Assembly: GCA_922989275.2 (NCBI GenBank)
Contig: OV277866.1
Coordinates: 37,403,246-37,467,245 of the forward strand
From: Gari tellinella
Taxonomy: Eukaryota; Mollusca; Bivalvia; Cardiida; Psammobiidae
Length of the DNA stretch: 64,000 nt
Reading direction: 5' to 3'
Part shown: piece after piece, positions 54,033 to 63,971 of the stretch
Position numbering within the stretch: position 1 is the stretch's first letter
Layout: each line of letters opens with the position of its first letter
Position numbers and translations under genes: made by a program
Notes under the pieces: model-generated
Told to the model about the DNA's origin: nothing
Database searches by the model: none
The model's input: the letters and a program-made list of their open reading frames with translations, nothing else

Positions 54033-54278
54033 CAGTGGAGAATCTGTTATTCTTTCCCGTTTAAACGCAAACGTACGCAAACGCAAAGCACTAAAACGTA
54101 GAAAAGAACAACTTTTGGACAATTCTGATAATTCTTGTTTATCTTGGTGGCAAACAGTTTGGAGCCTGATCAGACGCCGGGTTACCCGGCGTCTGATCTG
54201 GCTCCAAAATGTTTGCACTGCAAATAATAGTTTTAGCGTAAATGCGTTTATTGGGAAAGAATAACAGATTCTCCACTG
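54033..54278 (+). mobile_element. Family A MITE, full length
   Basis: AATCTG-type TIRs, TA flanks, perfect core centre. A and its truncated inverted neighbour (54314) are separated by GTACCCGTACACGTAAG, a phrase resembling the sequence left of this element. Confidence 0.92.
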
Positions 54279-54313
54279 TACCCGTACCCGTACACGTAAG
54301 AAATCGAAACCTC

Positions 54314-54492
54314 TCTATTCTTTCCCAATAAACGCGTCTACGCTAAAACTATTATTTGCAGTGCAAACTGTTTGCCACCAAGATAAACATGAAATATCAG
54401 AATTGTCCAAAAGTTGTTCTTTTCTACGTTTTAGCGCTTTGCGTTTGCGTACGTTTACGTTTAAACGGGAAAGAATAACAGATTCTCCACTG
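54314..54492 (-). mobile_element. Family A MITE without core, left end truncated
   Basis: It starts inside the TIR (CTATTCTTTCCC). Arms join directly as GCAGTGCAAACTGTTTGCCA, so the whole core between the CAAAC arms is gone. The right TIR is complete. Confidence 0.85.
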
Positions 54493-55295
54493 TAGCTCAA
54501 AACATGAAAAGAGCTCCTTTCATTTGTTGAAAATAAAGACAACTGCATGCGCCATTGGCAATGAGAGAGTTAAAGTTGGAACGTAGCTAACCAACATTTA
54601 ACTTTGAGATTAACTTTTACACGTATTAATCAAAATCGTGTTGCAAACTTCAGTGGAATAAATTAAACGAGTAATCGACGTTCGACATACTTAACTAGCA
54701 ATTTGCTCGTCGATTAAATTCTGTAAAAGTCAATTCAGGCTATCACGACCGCAAGACTAAACGTGTGTCTTCAAATTTGAAGACAGCTTACTGCTTAAAG
54801 CAGGCTGAAATTAAAGCATAATACTCAAACTGGTCCTGTTATAAGTTTACACATACATTAATGCTATCAACAAGTTAAATGTTTTATGAGAAATTATTCT
54901 TTACTTGGGTTTCATAACATTAATTATTATAGACGCCGTACACGATTAAGTACCAAATTGTAAATAACAATAGACGTTTTCCGATCTTTAAACAATTTTA
55001 TTTACACCAGACGTACTGATAACGTCCTAAAACAGACAATTGGGCACAACTATATCCTTTGTCGTTTAAGAAAACTAAACGCAGTTCAAATTGATGCTAG
55101 AAAATCAAAGGTTCTTAAAAACATCTTGACAATTTACATGTATGAACATAAGACTGATAAACAGTTTGGAGCCTGGTGAGAGTTCAAGTTGCCCATGTAC
55201 ATGTAGTGTCTGCACTTGCTCCAGACTACTTGCATAAGACCTGAGATTTTAAGATAAAATTGTTTAGTTTGGAAAATAATGCCTTTTCGACTGTA
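54493..55295. other. Intergenic sequence with weak repeat traces
   Basis: Core-2 word CTTAAAGCAGGCTGAAATTA (54794) and core-1 word AAACAGTTTGGAGCCTGGTG (55159). No gene. Confidence 0.45.
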
Positions 55296-55541
55296 CAGTG
55301 GAGAAAACGTTATTCTTTCCCAATAAACGCGTTTACGCTAAAACTATTATTTCTATTGCAAACAGTTTGGAGCCAGATCAGACGCCGGGTAACCCGGCGT
55401 CTGATCAGGCTTCAAACTGTTTGCCACCACGATAAACATGAATTATCAGAATTGTCCAAAAGTTGTCCTTTTCTACGTTTTAGTGCTTTGCGTTTGCGTA
55501 CGTTTGCGTTTAAACGGGAAAGAATAACAGATTCTCCACTG
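55296..55541 (-). mobile_element. Family A MITE with mismatched end subtypes
   Basis: The left TIR has GAGAAAACGTT, the right TIR is the complement of GAGAATCTGTT. TA flanks and core are intact. Confidence 0.92.
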
Positions 55542-55629
55542 TATCAAGTCAAAATGCCTTTTATTTCAATTTTAAGAAATAACAGACGACACTTTAAAGC
55601 AGGCGATTTTCTGGCAATTATCTAGTTAA

Positions 55630-55870
55630 TTTATTCACTCCTGAAACTTTTAATGGATAATTCCAATTTCAAAAATGTCTAGTCTATTTTTGACTATTTA
55701 GGGTTGATTTTAACATTATATTTCAAAATGACAAACAGTGCAGACCCTGATCAGAGAGCTGCTCCAGGAGCCCTCTGATCAGGGCCTACACTGTTTGCAT
55801 AGGACAAGTGTAATCCTCACAGGTTCACTGTTTGAACATTACGAGTATACTCGTCGCTAGGATTAAATGT
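55630..55870. mobile_element. Core-3 element
   Basis: Reverse arrangement of 44450-44935 without the A insertion: CACTCCTGAAACTTTTAATG, core 3 at 55733-55797 (ACAAACAGTGCAGACCCTGA and complement), GTGTAATCCTCACAGG, then CGAGTATACTCGTCGCTAGG. The inner stem is partly mismatched (GAGAGCTGCTCC). Confidence 0.68.
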
Positions 55871-56118
55871 GTTCAAGCAAAATAAGTGAAGAGTAGGGAA
55901 TTTCATTTCAGTATGTTTGTAAACACCAGACTATAAATAAAGTTTATTGTATCTTATATCTTTTATCTTGGGAACTTCCTCCTAAACTCTCATCTTACTT
56001 TAAGTAGTCACATGCCTTAGCAGTACTTAGATCTAACTATTAGTCAGGGCTTCCATAAGTTGATCATGAAAATTCCTAAGATTTCCAATTGTTCAATTTT
56101 TCAATTGCGATTACTTAA

Positions 56119-56655
56119 AGGGACTCGCAACCGGATGGTGTACTTGTCAAAATAAAATAAAATACTCAAATAAAAGCAAATTTGTGGAATTATTTGGCTT
56201 CTGACATTAAAAAAATATGATCAGTCCAAAAAAAGTCTCAAGAATCGTCACCGAATCTTAGATTTTTAGATATTTTCCATCGTTTTTCTATACCGACTAG
56301 TAGACGGTATAGTTGTTGTTGTTGCTTCTCTACACGGGCTCAGACATAAACACGAGCCGAATTACGAAGTTGTATGCACTTTCGATCGCTACACATTGAA
56401 ATACGTTAAATCGATCCGAAATAAACGGATAGTTCCGTGGTCCATTGGTCTAAGCGGTTTCCCCTATTTTGCCTTCTGTCCGCCAATGCCGGGCCCCGGG
56501 TTCGAATCCCACCAGAGACCAATATTTTTTTTTATTGAAATACATTTTTTTAAACAGAATTTCTTATCCTAAACTAATTCTTTACCATTTATATAAGCGT
56601 TTGACACATATTTACAAATTACTATTTTTAATGCACCATCTGGTTGCGAGTCGCT
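56119..56655 (+). mobile_element. Family O element with TTAA target and tRNA-like interior
   Basis: TTAA on both sides (56115-56118 and 56656-56659). TIRs AGGGACTCGCAACCGGATGG and complement of AGCGACTCGCAACCAGATGG. The first M copy keeps the unoccupied TTAA (ACTACTTAAAGCAGG). No ORF. A tRNA-like unit lies in the right half. Confidence 0.82.
56431..56521 (+). tRNA. tRNA-like sequence (pol III A and B boxes) within family O
   Basis: TGGTCTAAGCGG fits the A box and GGTTCGAATCC fits the B box. GTGGTCC at the start can partly pair with AGAGACCA at the end as an acceptor stem. The T stem has mismatches (CCGGG/CCCAC) and the anticodon arm is unclear, so it is a degenerate tRNA or SINE head rather than a functional tRNA. 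The region between boxes is long (about 57 nt), as in tRNAs with a variable arm. Confidence 0.45.
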
Positions 56656-56916
56656 TTAAAGCGGGTCGAATGTAAAGTAGAATGCGCCGTAAGGCGCATT
56701 CTGCTTTACTTTCAACCTGCTTTAAATTACTATCTGCCAGGATAAAAATCCGAAGATTTCGGAACAAATCCTAAGATATGGCAGCCCTGATTAGTTAACT
56801 ATATTTGGGGTATTTTGATAGGCTGTAATGTAGATCCATAACATTAATTACAGGCGCCGAAAACGATCTCCGCTCATTGCACTAGATTGAAAATAGCAAT
56901 AGACTTATTCCGGCTC

Positions 56917-57168
56917 TTAACCCTTTACCTGATTGCCCATTTATAGTATTGCAGATAGGTGACTACTTAAAGCAGGTTGTAAGTAAGGCAGAATGCGCCT
57001 TAAGGCGCATTCTGCTTTACTTTAAGCCTGCTTTAAGCTATCATATGCTAGAATATAGTAAATATTCCCTATAATGTATACACATGACTTGTTAAATTGG
57101 AACTATTTTCTTCAGCGGAGGAATATATCAAATTCGCTAAAAGACGCTTCTATGGGGAAAAGGGTTAA
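56917..57168 (+). mobile_element. Family C MITE, full length
   Basis: TTAA flanks, ends CCCTTTACCTGATTGCCC and GGGGAAAAGGG. Core-2 hairpin with minor changes (GTAAGTAAGGCAGAATGCGC). Confidence 0.92.
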
Positions 57169-57337
57169 GTCTCGTACTCTATTAACACCAGACATACCGA
57201 TAGAGTTCTGAGACATATAATGTGAAAATTGTTTTAGTTTCTATTTAAATGCAATCAAACGCAAACGGGTAAGATGTTTAAAGATTGCTGTGTCTTAACA
57301 GTTGACAATATAGTTAAATCTGAGTGACAAACAGTTT

Positions 57338-57760
57338 CAGGGCTGCCAATCCAGGCTCCGGATTCTACCGAAATCTGCAGATTTTTCTTAATTTCTCCGG
57401 ACCTAATAATCTTTCTGAAATCTTCGCATTACTGCTCTTACTTTTGATATTTGTAGTTGTATGCGTTTTTTACCTAGGAAACATTGACACGGGTCTCAAT
57501 CAGTTTAGATCCAGATGGCAGCAAAAAGGTTAAAGGTATGATCCCTTAGAACTCGCTTGAAAAATTGAAATTTGAAAAAAAGGAGTTTTTAGCAACTTAT
57601 GGTACTGCAGGTTTGAGCCGGATCCGATGCTAAGTTACATGGTGTCTAATCCGGTTCCGAAATATTTGCAATTAACATACAAATAGTCTTAGAACTAACG
57701 CGTTTAGTTGGAAAGATTATCGTCTACATCTCTGTACAGTAAATAACGTTCGGCGCCAAA
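57338..57760. other. Decayed repeat cluster
   Basis: It starts with a family M end (CAGGGCTGCCA at 57341 region), then TTAGATCCAGATGGCAGC (core-1 word), then GAGCCGGATCCGATGCTAAG with TGTCTAATCCGGTTC (another core) and an A' right end (ACGCGTTTAGTTGG, about 57697). Limits cannot be set. Confidence 0.4.
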
Positions 57761-57773
57761 TTAGTCGTGATAA

Positions 57774-57975
57774 TTTTACCCCTTCACCACCTTTCTGTCG
57801 TCTCCATCAATATAATAGTTTGTAAGATCGCATCAAAATAAGATTCAATGTAGTATGACTAAAACATCGATAAAAAGTTTGGATCCTGAGCAGACGCAAA
57901 GTTACATGGCGTTTGATCTGGATCCAAACTGTTCTTAAAGTCGACTTTAAGCGACGTCGGCGTAGAAAGGGTTAA
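57774..57975 (+). mobile_element. Family B MITE, decayed
   Basis: Left TTTTACCCCTTCACCACC, right GACGTCGGCGTAGAAAGGGTTAA-like end. The core AGTTTGGATCCTGAGCAGAC to GATCTGGATCCAAACTG has lost its centre symmetry. Confidence 0.7.
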
Positions 57976-58482
57976 TAAATGAAAACTCAGTTGGTAGTCT
58001 TAAATACAGGTGGCCATTTCATGCAGGATGAAATTAATGCAGAATGCTCCTAAAATAGGAATTATATTTACATTGCCCTTTTCCCGCATTAAAGCAATCA
58101 CTCACTCTTTACATACCGGTATACCAACGCTACATCCTCTAATGTTGGCTTGCTTCGGGATTGATTGCACTATATACCAGACTGTGATTTCTGACAGTGT
58201 TAAGGTGAATTAGTGGCAAAGTAAACTACAATATACATTGATTAACTCGTCTTATCGATCTCCTAGTATCCACTAATCTATCTAATGGCATTAAGCCACC
58301 ATAGACAAACATTTCGTGCCATCATGACATGTTCTCAGCTTCGCTGGTATGTAAATAAATAAGTGTTAGTAATGATAAAGCGTCATCAAAGCGCCATCTA
58401 GTGGAGATTCATTGTGCCAAATATTAAAGCCCCGGATGTTAGAACAAGTGTTTGTTAGGTATGACAAACGAGGTTATCTATA

Positions 58483-59091
58483 ACACACTGGTAAGACGTA
58501 ACGTCGCCGACTGCTGTTCTACGTTCCCACTGCTGTAAAATCTACGCTATAACTGTGGAACAAAAATGGCTGCGCCCTTGATAAACAACGAGGTAAGGAC
58601 AATGAAACGTTGTTTTTGAGAGTCTTTCTTTATAATATCAAAAAAGGAATAGTTGCACGGAATATCCCGGTTATATGTGCATGCTCCGGCGTTGTGATCT
58701 CGTTGGATACTCGCTTAGTTAAGACGTTTAACTCGATAAAGTTGCGACAGATACCGGATTTCTTGAACATTTACGTGTGAAGAACTCCGAAAAAGCTTCG
58801 TAAAACTGGTGATTTAGAGATTCTGCAATATTATCCAAACCAAAACACTCCCTGATGGACAGTATTAATAAATTGATATAAAAATGTCCCCTTTACGTGA
58901 ATATAAAAACTTTATAGGTTATTTTTCAAATACAACGTTCCTCCATTCCGGACACGATACAACGTTCAGACTGCAGGGTAAAAAATGCATCGAGCTTATA
59001 CTATACGTATACGCGACTGTGCTCTCACTTACAAGACAGTTGAAGACATACCTTCAGTAGTGTGTACCTATAGTTGTAGCGTATATTTTAG
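58483..59091 (+). repeat. Inverted duplication, left arm (609 bp)
   Basis: Complementary to 59852-60465 over its whole length, with only scattered differences (I noticed roughly one per 40-60 bases, for example GATTTAGAG against GTATTAGAG). It contains the candidate first exon ATGGCTGCGCCC with its donor and 83 bp upstream of it. Confidence 0.92.
58566..58592 (+). CDS. Putative first coding exon of an unrecognised gene
   Basis: ACAAAAATGG gives a good animal start context. The exon reads MAAPLINNE and stops at a strong donor GAG|GTAAGG, in phase 0. The upstream 80 bp contains GACGTAACGTCGC, a CRE-like palindromic motif, and is richer in CpG than its surroundings. The next compatible exon is at 60796. 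Function unknown. Confidence 0.45.
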
Positions 59092-59851
59092 GAACGCTTT
59101 GATTCTGATTGCTGTGAAAATTTGAAATCTACATGGCTATATGCATATATTTAGCAAATAATCAACTATGGATTGGTGTGGTCTATTCTACGTATGCATT
59201 CGCTTTGTCAAAGGCACCGATAGATGCACTCGAAAAGGGCATTTTGTTCATAAAGGTGCGGAACCAGAACGGTTTTAGTTACCATTCGGGGGATTCATGC
59301 CTAAACGAGAGGAAGCCAAACACACCAGATAGGGGAGGTGGGCCATTTGGAAATGGAAATTTACTTTACAAAAAACTGTACTTCCGATATCTCAGGGGCT
59401 CTCTTCTGAATCCTCGCATGTTAAATAATTATCTAATGTGGACAAATGCCCATTTTTTGCACAGCAAACATAAAGGAAAAATGCCCTTTTGAAATCTATG
59501 GCTATGTTTTGAAAACATTACATCTGTACCGTGTGCACATTATTGAACTTTCAGAGATGTTGTAACAAGACATTTTGGTTTATATTGTACATACTGTTTT
59601 GTCACCTGCTGATGGCAGAGGTGACACTAAGTGATCACTTGTCTAAAGTCTACTTTATGCGACTACGGCGCCGAAAGGGTTAACCAACTAACAGAACAGG
59701 TATTAATTACATAGACATACTTTGCCGGGCCTGCTTTTAAGTATGAGTATATGTTATGCAAGTTGCCTCGCAAGATCGCTTTAAAACACTTGTATGCATG
59801 CCCTAATTCCACGATTATAAGTTCATTGTCAAGTGTTACCCGGGAGGTTGT
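59092..59851. other. Spacer of the inverted duplication
   Basis: It contains a small TIR element at 59233-59490 (ends AAAAGGGCATTTT and complement) and, near 59635-59685, the right end of a B-like MITE (GCGACTACGGCGCCGAAAGG then GTTAA). An ATG-led frame of 119 codons at 59133-59492 coincides with the TIR element and shows no recognised domain. Confidence 0.6.
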
Positions 59852-60465
59852 CTAAAAGTATACACTACAAAGGTCTATAGGTACACACTACTGAAGGTAT
59901 GTCTTCAACTGTCTTGTAAGTGAGAGCACAGTCGCGTATACGTATAGTATTAGCTCGATGCATTTTTTACCCTGCAGTCTGAACGTTGTATCGTGTCCGG
60001 AATGGAGGAACGTTGTATTTGAAAAATAACCTATAAAGTTTTTATATTCACGTAAAGGGGACATTTTTATATCAATTTATCAATACTGTCCATCAGGGAG
60101 TGTTTTGGTTTGGATAATATTGCAGAATCTCTAATACACCAGCTTTACGAAGCTTTTTCGGAGTTCTTCACACGTAAATGGTCAAGAAATCCGGTATCTG
60201 TCGCAACTTTATCGAGTTAAACGTCTTAACTAAGCGAGTATCCAACGAGATCACAACGCCGGAGCATGCACATATAACCGGGACATTCCGTGCAACTACT
60301 CCTTTTTTGATATTATAAAGAAAGACTCTCAAAAACAACGTTTTATTGTCCTTACCTCGTTGTTTATCAAGGGCGCAGCCATTTTTGTTCCACAGTTATA
60401 GCGTAGATTTTACAGCAGTGGGAACGTAGAACAGCAGTCGGCGACGTTACGTCTTACCAGTGTGT
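59852..60465 (-). repeat. Inverted duplication, right arm (614 bp)
   Basis: Reverse complement of the left arm. It carries the second copy of the candidate first exon on the minus strand, with donor and upstream segment intact, so it could fire antisense transcription back through the spacer towards the left arm. Confidence 0.92.
60356..60382 (-). pseudogene. Inverted copy of the putative first exon
   Basis: Identical in sequence to the left-arm exon (MAAPLINNE and donor GTAAGG). Downstream on this strand lie the spacer and left arm, with no matching second exon seen, so it is probably an orphan exon. I cannot exclude that this copy is the original and the other is the duplicate. Confidence 0.5.
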
Positions 60466-60533
60466 ATAAGGAGTAAGGGAAAATCATGAACGGGATATAT
60501 TATCTCGTTATGCAACACATATTCAGGGCTCCA

Positions 60534-60675
60534 GATAAGAGGAGTATTTCAACATCAAAAATCTTTATTTCTGCATTAAACCCTATGGTGTCACTACTCA
60601 TTTGAATCGTCTCTTCGAGACGATTCTAATGAGTAGTAACACCATAGGATTTGTTTAAAAAATGAGTGAGCCCTG
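60534..60675. mobile_element. Family F MITE, second copy
   Basis: CAGGGCTCCAGATAAGAGGA left end, GTGAGCCCTG right end (shorter than in the first copy), and hairpin TGTCACTACTCATTTGAATC around CGTCTCTTCGAGACG. It lies between the inverted repeat and the next exon. Confidence 0.78.
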
Positions 60676-60795
60676 ATATTATTGAGTGACCAGGGAATGA
60701 AGACGCGTTGAGATGTAAAAATAGATTGGCGCTAAATAATATGGAGCTTTCTACAATACTTTTAATATGTATTTAGCTGTTACTTCAATGTTCAG

Positions 60796-60954
60796 AAAAA
60801 TGGCGCATACATTGTATTGTCTCTGAACACAGAGTGGCTTATTGAATTCTGCTATTGTTTAGGTTTTACGCTAGATGAGTGTATGGTTATGTACAGTCCT
60901 CTCCCACGGATAGAAAGTTTTACATTAAGAGCACTCTACTGCAATAAATCAAAC
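60796..60954 (+). CDS. Putative second coding exon of an unrecognised gene
   Basis: Acceptor ACTTCAATGTTCAG, donor AAC|GTATGT. Both ends fall on codon boundaries, as required by the phase-0 donor of the 58566 exon. It is 53 codons with no stop: KNGAYIVLSLNTEWLIEFCY, CLGFTLDECMVMYSPLPRIE, SFTLRALYCNKSN. The composition is protein-like (Trp, Cys, mixed hydrophobic and polar) and unlike the surrounding AT-rich DNA. I do not recognise the family. Further exons should lie to the right, beyond the window or in 61-64 kb, where I found none. Confidence 0.48.
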
Positions 60955-61440
60955 GTATGTACATATACATATTCTTTGTACTGCAAAATTATGAAAATTT
61001 TTCTTAATATTATCATGAATTAAACTACATGTAAGTAGTCGCCAAATTTAGAGTTGACATTAGTTTTAACATATTTATTTCCAGAAGTACATATGATTAC
61101 ATTTATACATTCTAACGTTATTATACAATTGTTAGGAACAGGATTGAAACGAAAGAATAAAGTTGACATTAAGGCAGTAATTTAATAGAAACTGCACTAT
61201 ATTTAGATTTGCCTTAACTGTGTTGTTAATATGTTCTTAGTTTAGATACTTCGGTCATTGCCACCTATGTCTAAACTCATTTACATACACTTTTGTCTAT
61301 TTAACCTTTCAAGCATTAACGGTGATGTTAATTTCATTTTCAAGGAGTTGGGACCAGATCCAGACACTCGGCGTCTGCTCAAGACCAAATCTGTTCCCTA
61401 CATTAATTTGTTATTTAAAAAAGAATACAAATAAACGAGT
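60955..61440. other. Probable intron
   Basis: AT-rich. A decayed core (GGAGTTGGGACCAGATCCAG with GGCGTCTGCTCAAGACC, about 61343-61388) is the only repeat trace. Confidence 0.45.
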
Positions 61441-61687
61441 TTAACCTTTTCACTCTCAATGACGCCTTAAAGCGCGTTTACAAACAGTTTGGTCCTGATC
61501 AGACGCCGCGTTTCGCGGCGTCTGAACAGGACCCAATCTGATTGACACTCTTATCGATATTTGTTAAGTCTTACGAGATTAAATCTTACATTGAAATGTG
61601 TCTTGTAGACAAAAAATTTGAAGCAGACGACAATTAAGCGGTGAAGGGGTAAAAATCTCCCGAAACATTTGATCATGAAAGGGTTAA
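61441..61687 (+). mobile_element. Family B MITE, CACTCTCAATGACGC subtype
   Basis: TTAA on both sides. Core 1 around 61481-61552 is centred on GCCGCGTTTCGCGGC, and the right half has GAAGCAGACGACAATTAAGC and ends GATCATGAAAGGG. Confidence 0.85.
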
Positions 61688-61706
61688 GTTAGTACTTTAT
61701 CAGCTA

Positions 61707-61951
61707 CAGTGGATAATCTGTTATTCGTTCCCAATAAACGCGTTTACGCTAAAACTATTATTTGCAGTGCAAACAGTTTGAAGCCAGATCAGACGCCGGG
61801 TAACCCGGCGTCTGATCAGGCTCCAAACTGTTTGCCACCAAGATAAACATGAATCATAAGAATTGTCAAAAGTTGTACTTTTCTACATTTTAGTGTTTTG
61901 CGTTTGCGTACGTTTACGTTTAAACGGGAAAGAATAACGTTTTCTCCACTG
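61707..61951 (-). mobile_element. Family A MITE with mismatched end subtypes
   Basis: Left TIR CAGTGGATAATCTGTTATTC against a right TIR complementary to GAGAAAACGTT. TA flanks. The core is intact. Confidence 0.9.
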
Positions 61952-62225
61952 TACCTATAGTGTAACACTACTTTCTATACCAAAATAACTATAGAAACTC
62001 AAGGGTAATCAAAGCTTGTATTAAATCACACGTGTAATGCTTTCAATGGTTTTTCACAGTAGTCTAAATGTGCCACGAAGGACTGTTCTTCCCTAAACCA
62101 CTGTCAAATAAGTCACTACTCGTAATAAATGACACCCTATCACTGTCTACTTCTGTCCGCCGTATTGACTTTCACCATTGCAGTTTCTGCTATTCTGCGG
62201 TTGACCCTTTAACCCATAGCTTGTA

Positions 62226-62513
62226 CTGTGCTCCCTCTCAACAACGACCATCTAAACAACGAATCCACCCTTACAACAACGTTTTCTTTTTTTTCCTAAA
62301 TTTACATACATATGGGACATTTTTACAGAAAAAAACCTATTATGACGAATGACAAACAGCTTAAATCCAGATCTAATGCCGCCTCACGCGGCGTCTAAAC
62401 TGGATTCAGGCTGTTTGCAAATGTAAGTCAATTTCCCTCCCTATATCAACTCATCCGAAAAACGCACATAATCTTTGTTTTCCATTGGCTGTCGTTGTAG
62501 TGAGGGAACACTA
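62226..62513 (+). mobile_element. Family D MITE with core 1
   Basis: Left CTGTGCTCCCTCTCAACAAC, core CAAACAGCTTAAATCCAGAT to CTGGATTCAGGCTGTTTG, right GTTGTAGTGAGGGAACACTA. TA at both ends. Confidence 0.8.
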
Positions 62514-62674
62514 TACATGTATATGTTTTCTTTATGTGCTCAAATTGGCATGATATAACTATAGAAAGTATTTCAACGAGGAAAGGTTAAAGGCATAAAA
62601 CGCGTCCTTCCACTGGGAAAATGGCTGAATCTTTTTTAAAATTACTACCAACTACAGTTTCCCTGTCAGTGCCA

Positions 62675-62927
62675 TTAACCCTTTACCTGATAGCATTGGT
62701 TCTAATATTGAAGATATGTGACTACTTAAAGCAGGTTGAAAGTAAAGCAGAATGCGCCCTAAGGCGCATTCTGCTTTACTTTCAGCCTGCTTTAAGCTAT
62801 TAACTGCTAGAATAAGGAAAGTATTAAATATGACACATATTCATTACGGTATAATTTGGAACTATTTTCTTCAGCGGATGAATAAAATGAATGTGCTAAA
62901 AGTCGCTTCTATAAGGGAAAGGGTTAA
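62675..62927 (+). mobile_element. Family C MITE, full length
   Basis: TTAA flanks, ends CCCTTTACCTGATAGCATTG and AAGGGAAAGGG. The core-2 hairpin is perfect (GCGCCCTAAGGCGC). Confidence 0.92.
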
Positions 62928-63420
62928 CATTATATTGTCCAATATAAACAATAATGAGTTACAAGCAATGGAATGTTTAAAAAGAGGATTTTTCGGAAAT
63001 GTTTTAAAATATATGAATGGAAAACATGTTTTTAAATTTAAAACAAGGTTTTGATTAATGATGTAAGCTTTCTGATACTTTCTAGTTAAGTTTTCAACTT
63101 TAAGCAAACGTCTGTCCTAATTATCACATGAGCCAATTTATTTATAAAGAAAAACATCACATGCGCATATGAAGAACGATGGAGATCAGGAAACTCCACA
63201 CTCGAAAATTGCCCCAAATGCTGTTATCGAATTTTTTCAGTTGGACAACGCTTAACGCTTTTCTTTAATACTTATACTTTGAAGCGCAACATTTTTTTTA
63301 TATCTAACGCTTTTTAAAGGCACGCATGCATCCCTTCACATGTTGAACATCCATACTTTACGTTCGTTTAGCGTTAAACGATCACCTTTCTTCAACTTCG
63401 TGTAAGGTTGATGGCCCCTA
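62928..63420. other. Probable intron, no clear feature
   Basis: A frame reading NELQAMECLKRGFFGNVLKY between about 62953 and 63053 looks somewhat protein-like but lacks a usable acceptor, so I do not call an exon. Confidence 0.35.
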
Positions 63421-63424
63421 ATGA

Positions 63425-63545
63425 GATTGAACACACCATTCGGCCAATTTTCCGAACCATATTTTAGCAGTTGACGAGAATGTCCGATTGCTTTCCGTAG
63501 ATTATCGATATTAACCAGCATTGACTTGATATCATTAGGGCCAAC
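63425..63545. mobile_element. Family P element, diverged
   Basis: Ends GCCCCTAATGAGATTGA and ATATCATTAGGGCC are inverted. Inside are AGCAGTTGACGAGAATGTCC and CATTCGGCCAATTTTCCGAA, related to the arms of 1795-1990, but the palindrome has been lost. Confidence 0.55.
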
Positions 63546-63653
63546 AGTCATAAGATAATTCATTTATGGTACGTGTGTGTAGGAGGAGGCGCCAAAAGGT
63601 AATAGTGTAGAGGATATGGACAAGGATTACTCAACAAAGAAGAAACTAATATA

Positions 63654-63971
63654 CAGTGTCCCTCCCTCGACGGCCATATGAACAACAATTTCCTCCTAAC
63701 AACAACGCTTGCCGCTGGTCCCCCAAATACGAGAATTATGTCCAACCTTTCTACTGCTGCAATATCGTCTGGCTATATTTCGCTAAGTCCATATTGGACA
63801 TTTTGACAGAAAATAGCATAATGACGAGTGACAAACGGAATGACGAGTGACAAACGGATTGAATCAAGATCAGACCCCGCGTTACGCGGCGTTTGATCTG
63901 GGTTCAAACTGTTTGCAAATGTACTCTAATGGGATTAAGTTTCCCTGCCTATAGCAACTTCCTCCGAAAAT
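63654..63971 (+). mobile_element. Family D MITE, right end lost
   Basis: TA|CAGTGTCCCTCCCTCGACG left end, core GAATCAAGATCAGACCCCGC to GGGTTCAAACTGTTTG, and right part TTTCCCTGCCTATAGCAACT. AATGACGAGTGACAAACGG is repeated twice in tandem at 63819-63857. The end runs into a CA repeat. Confidence 0.78.

Larger units (their letters stand above)
56045..56789. mobile_element. Family M MITE interrupted by family O
   Basis: CAGGGCTTCCATAAGTTGAT and TATGGCAGCCCTG ends, with AATTCCTAAGATTTCC and complement. The right part holds a complete core-2 hairpin. A 537-bp O element sits at the TTAA just left of the core. Confidence 0.82.

Noticed and set aside
59133..59492. ATG-led frame of 119 codons in the inverted-repeat spacer
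   Set aside because: It coincides with a small TIR element, shows no domain or signal, and has no splice context. It is kept only as a note.
62068..62215. Possible exon after GTTTTTCACAG, before a family D element
   Set aside because: The only frame without stops begins after a stop next to the acceptor, and no donor follows before the D element.
62953..63053. Protein-like frame NELQAMECLKRGFFGNVLKY and following residues
   Set aside because: No acceptor or donor and a near stop. Too short to support an exon of the upstream gene.
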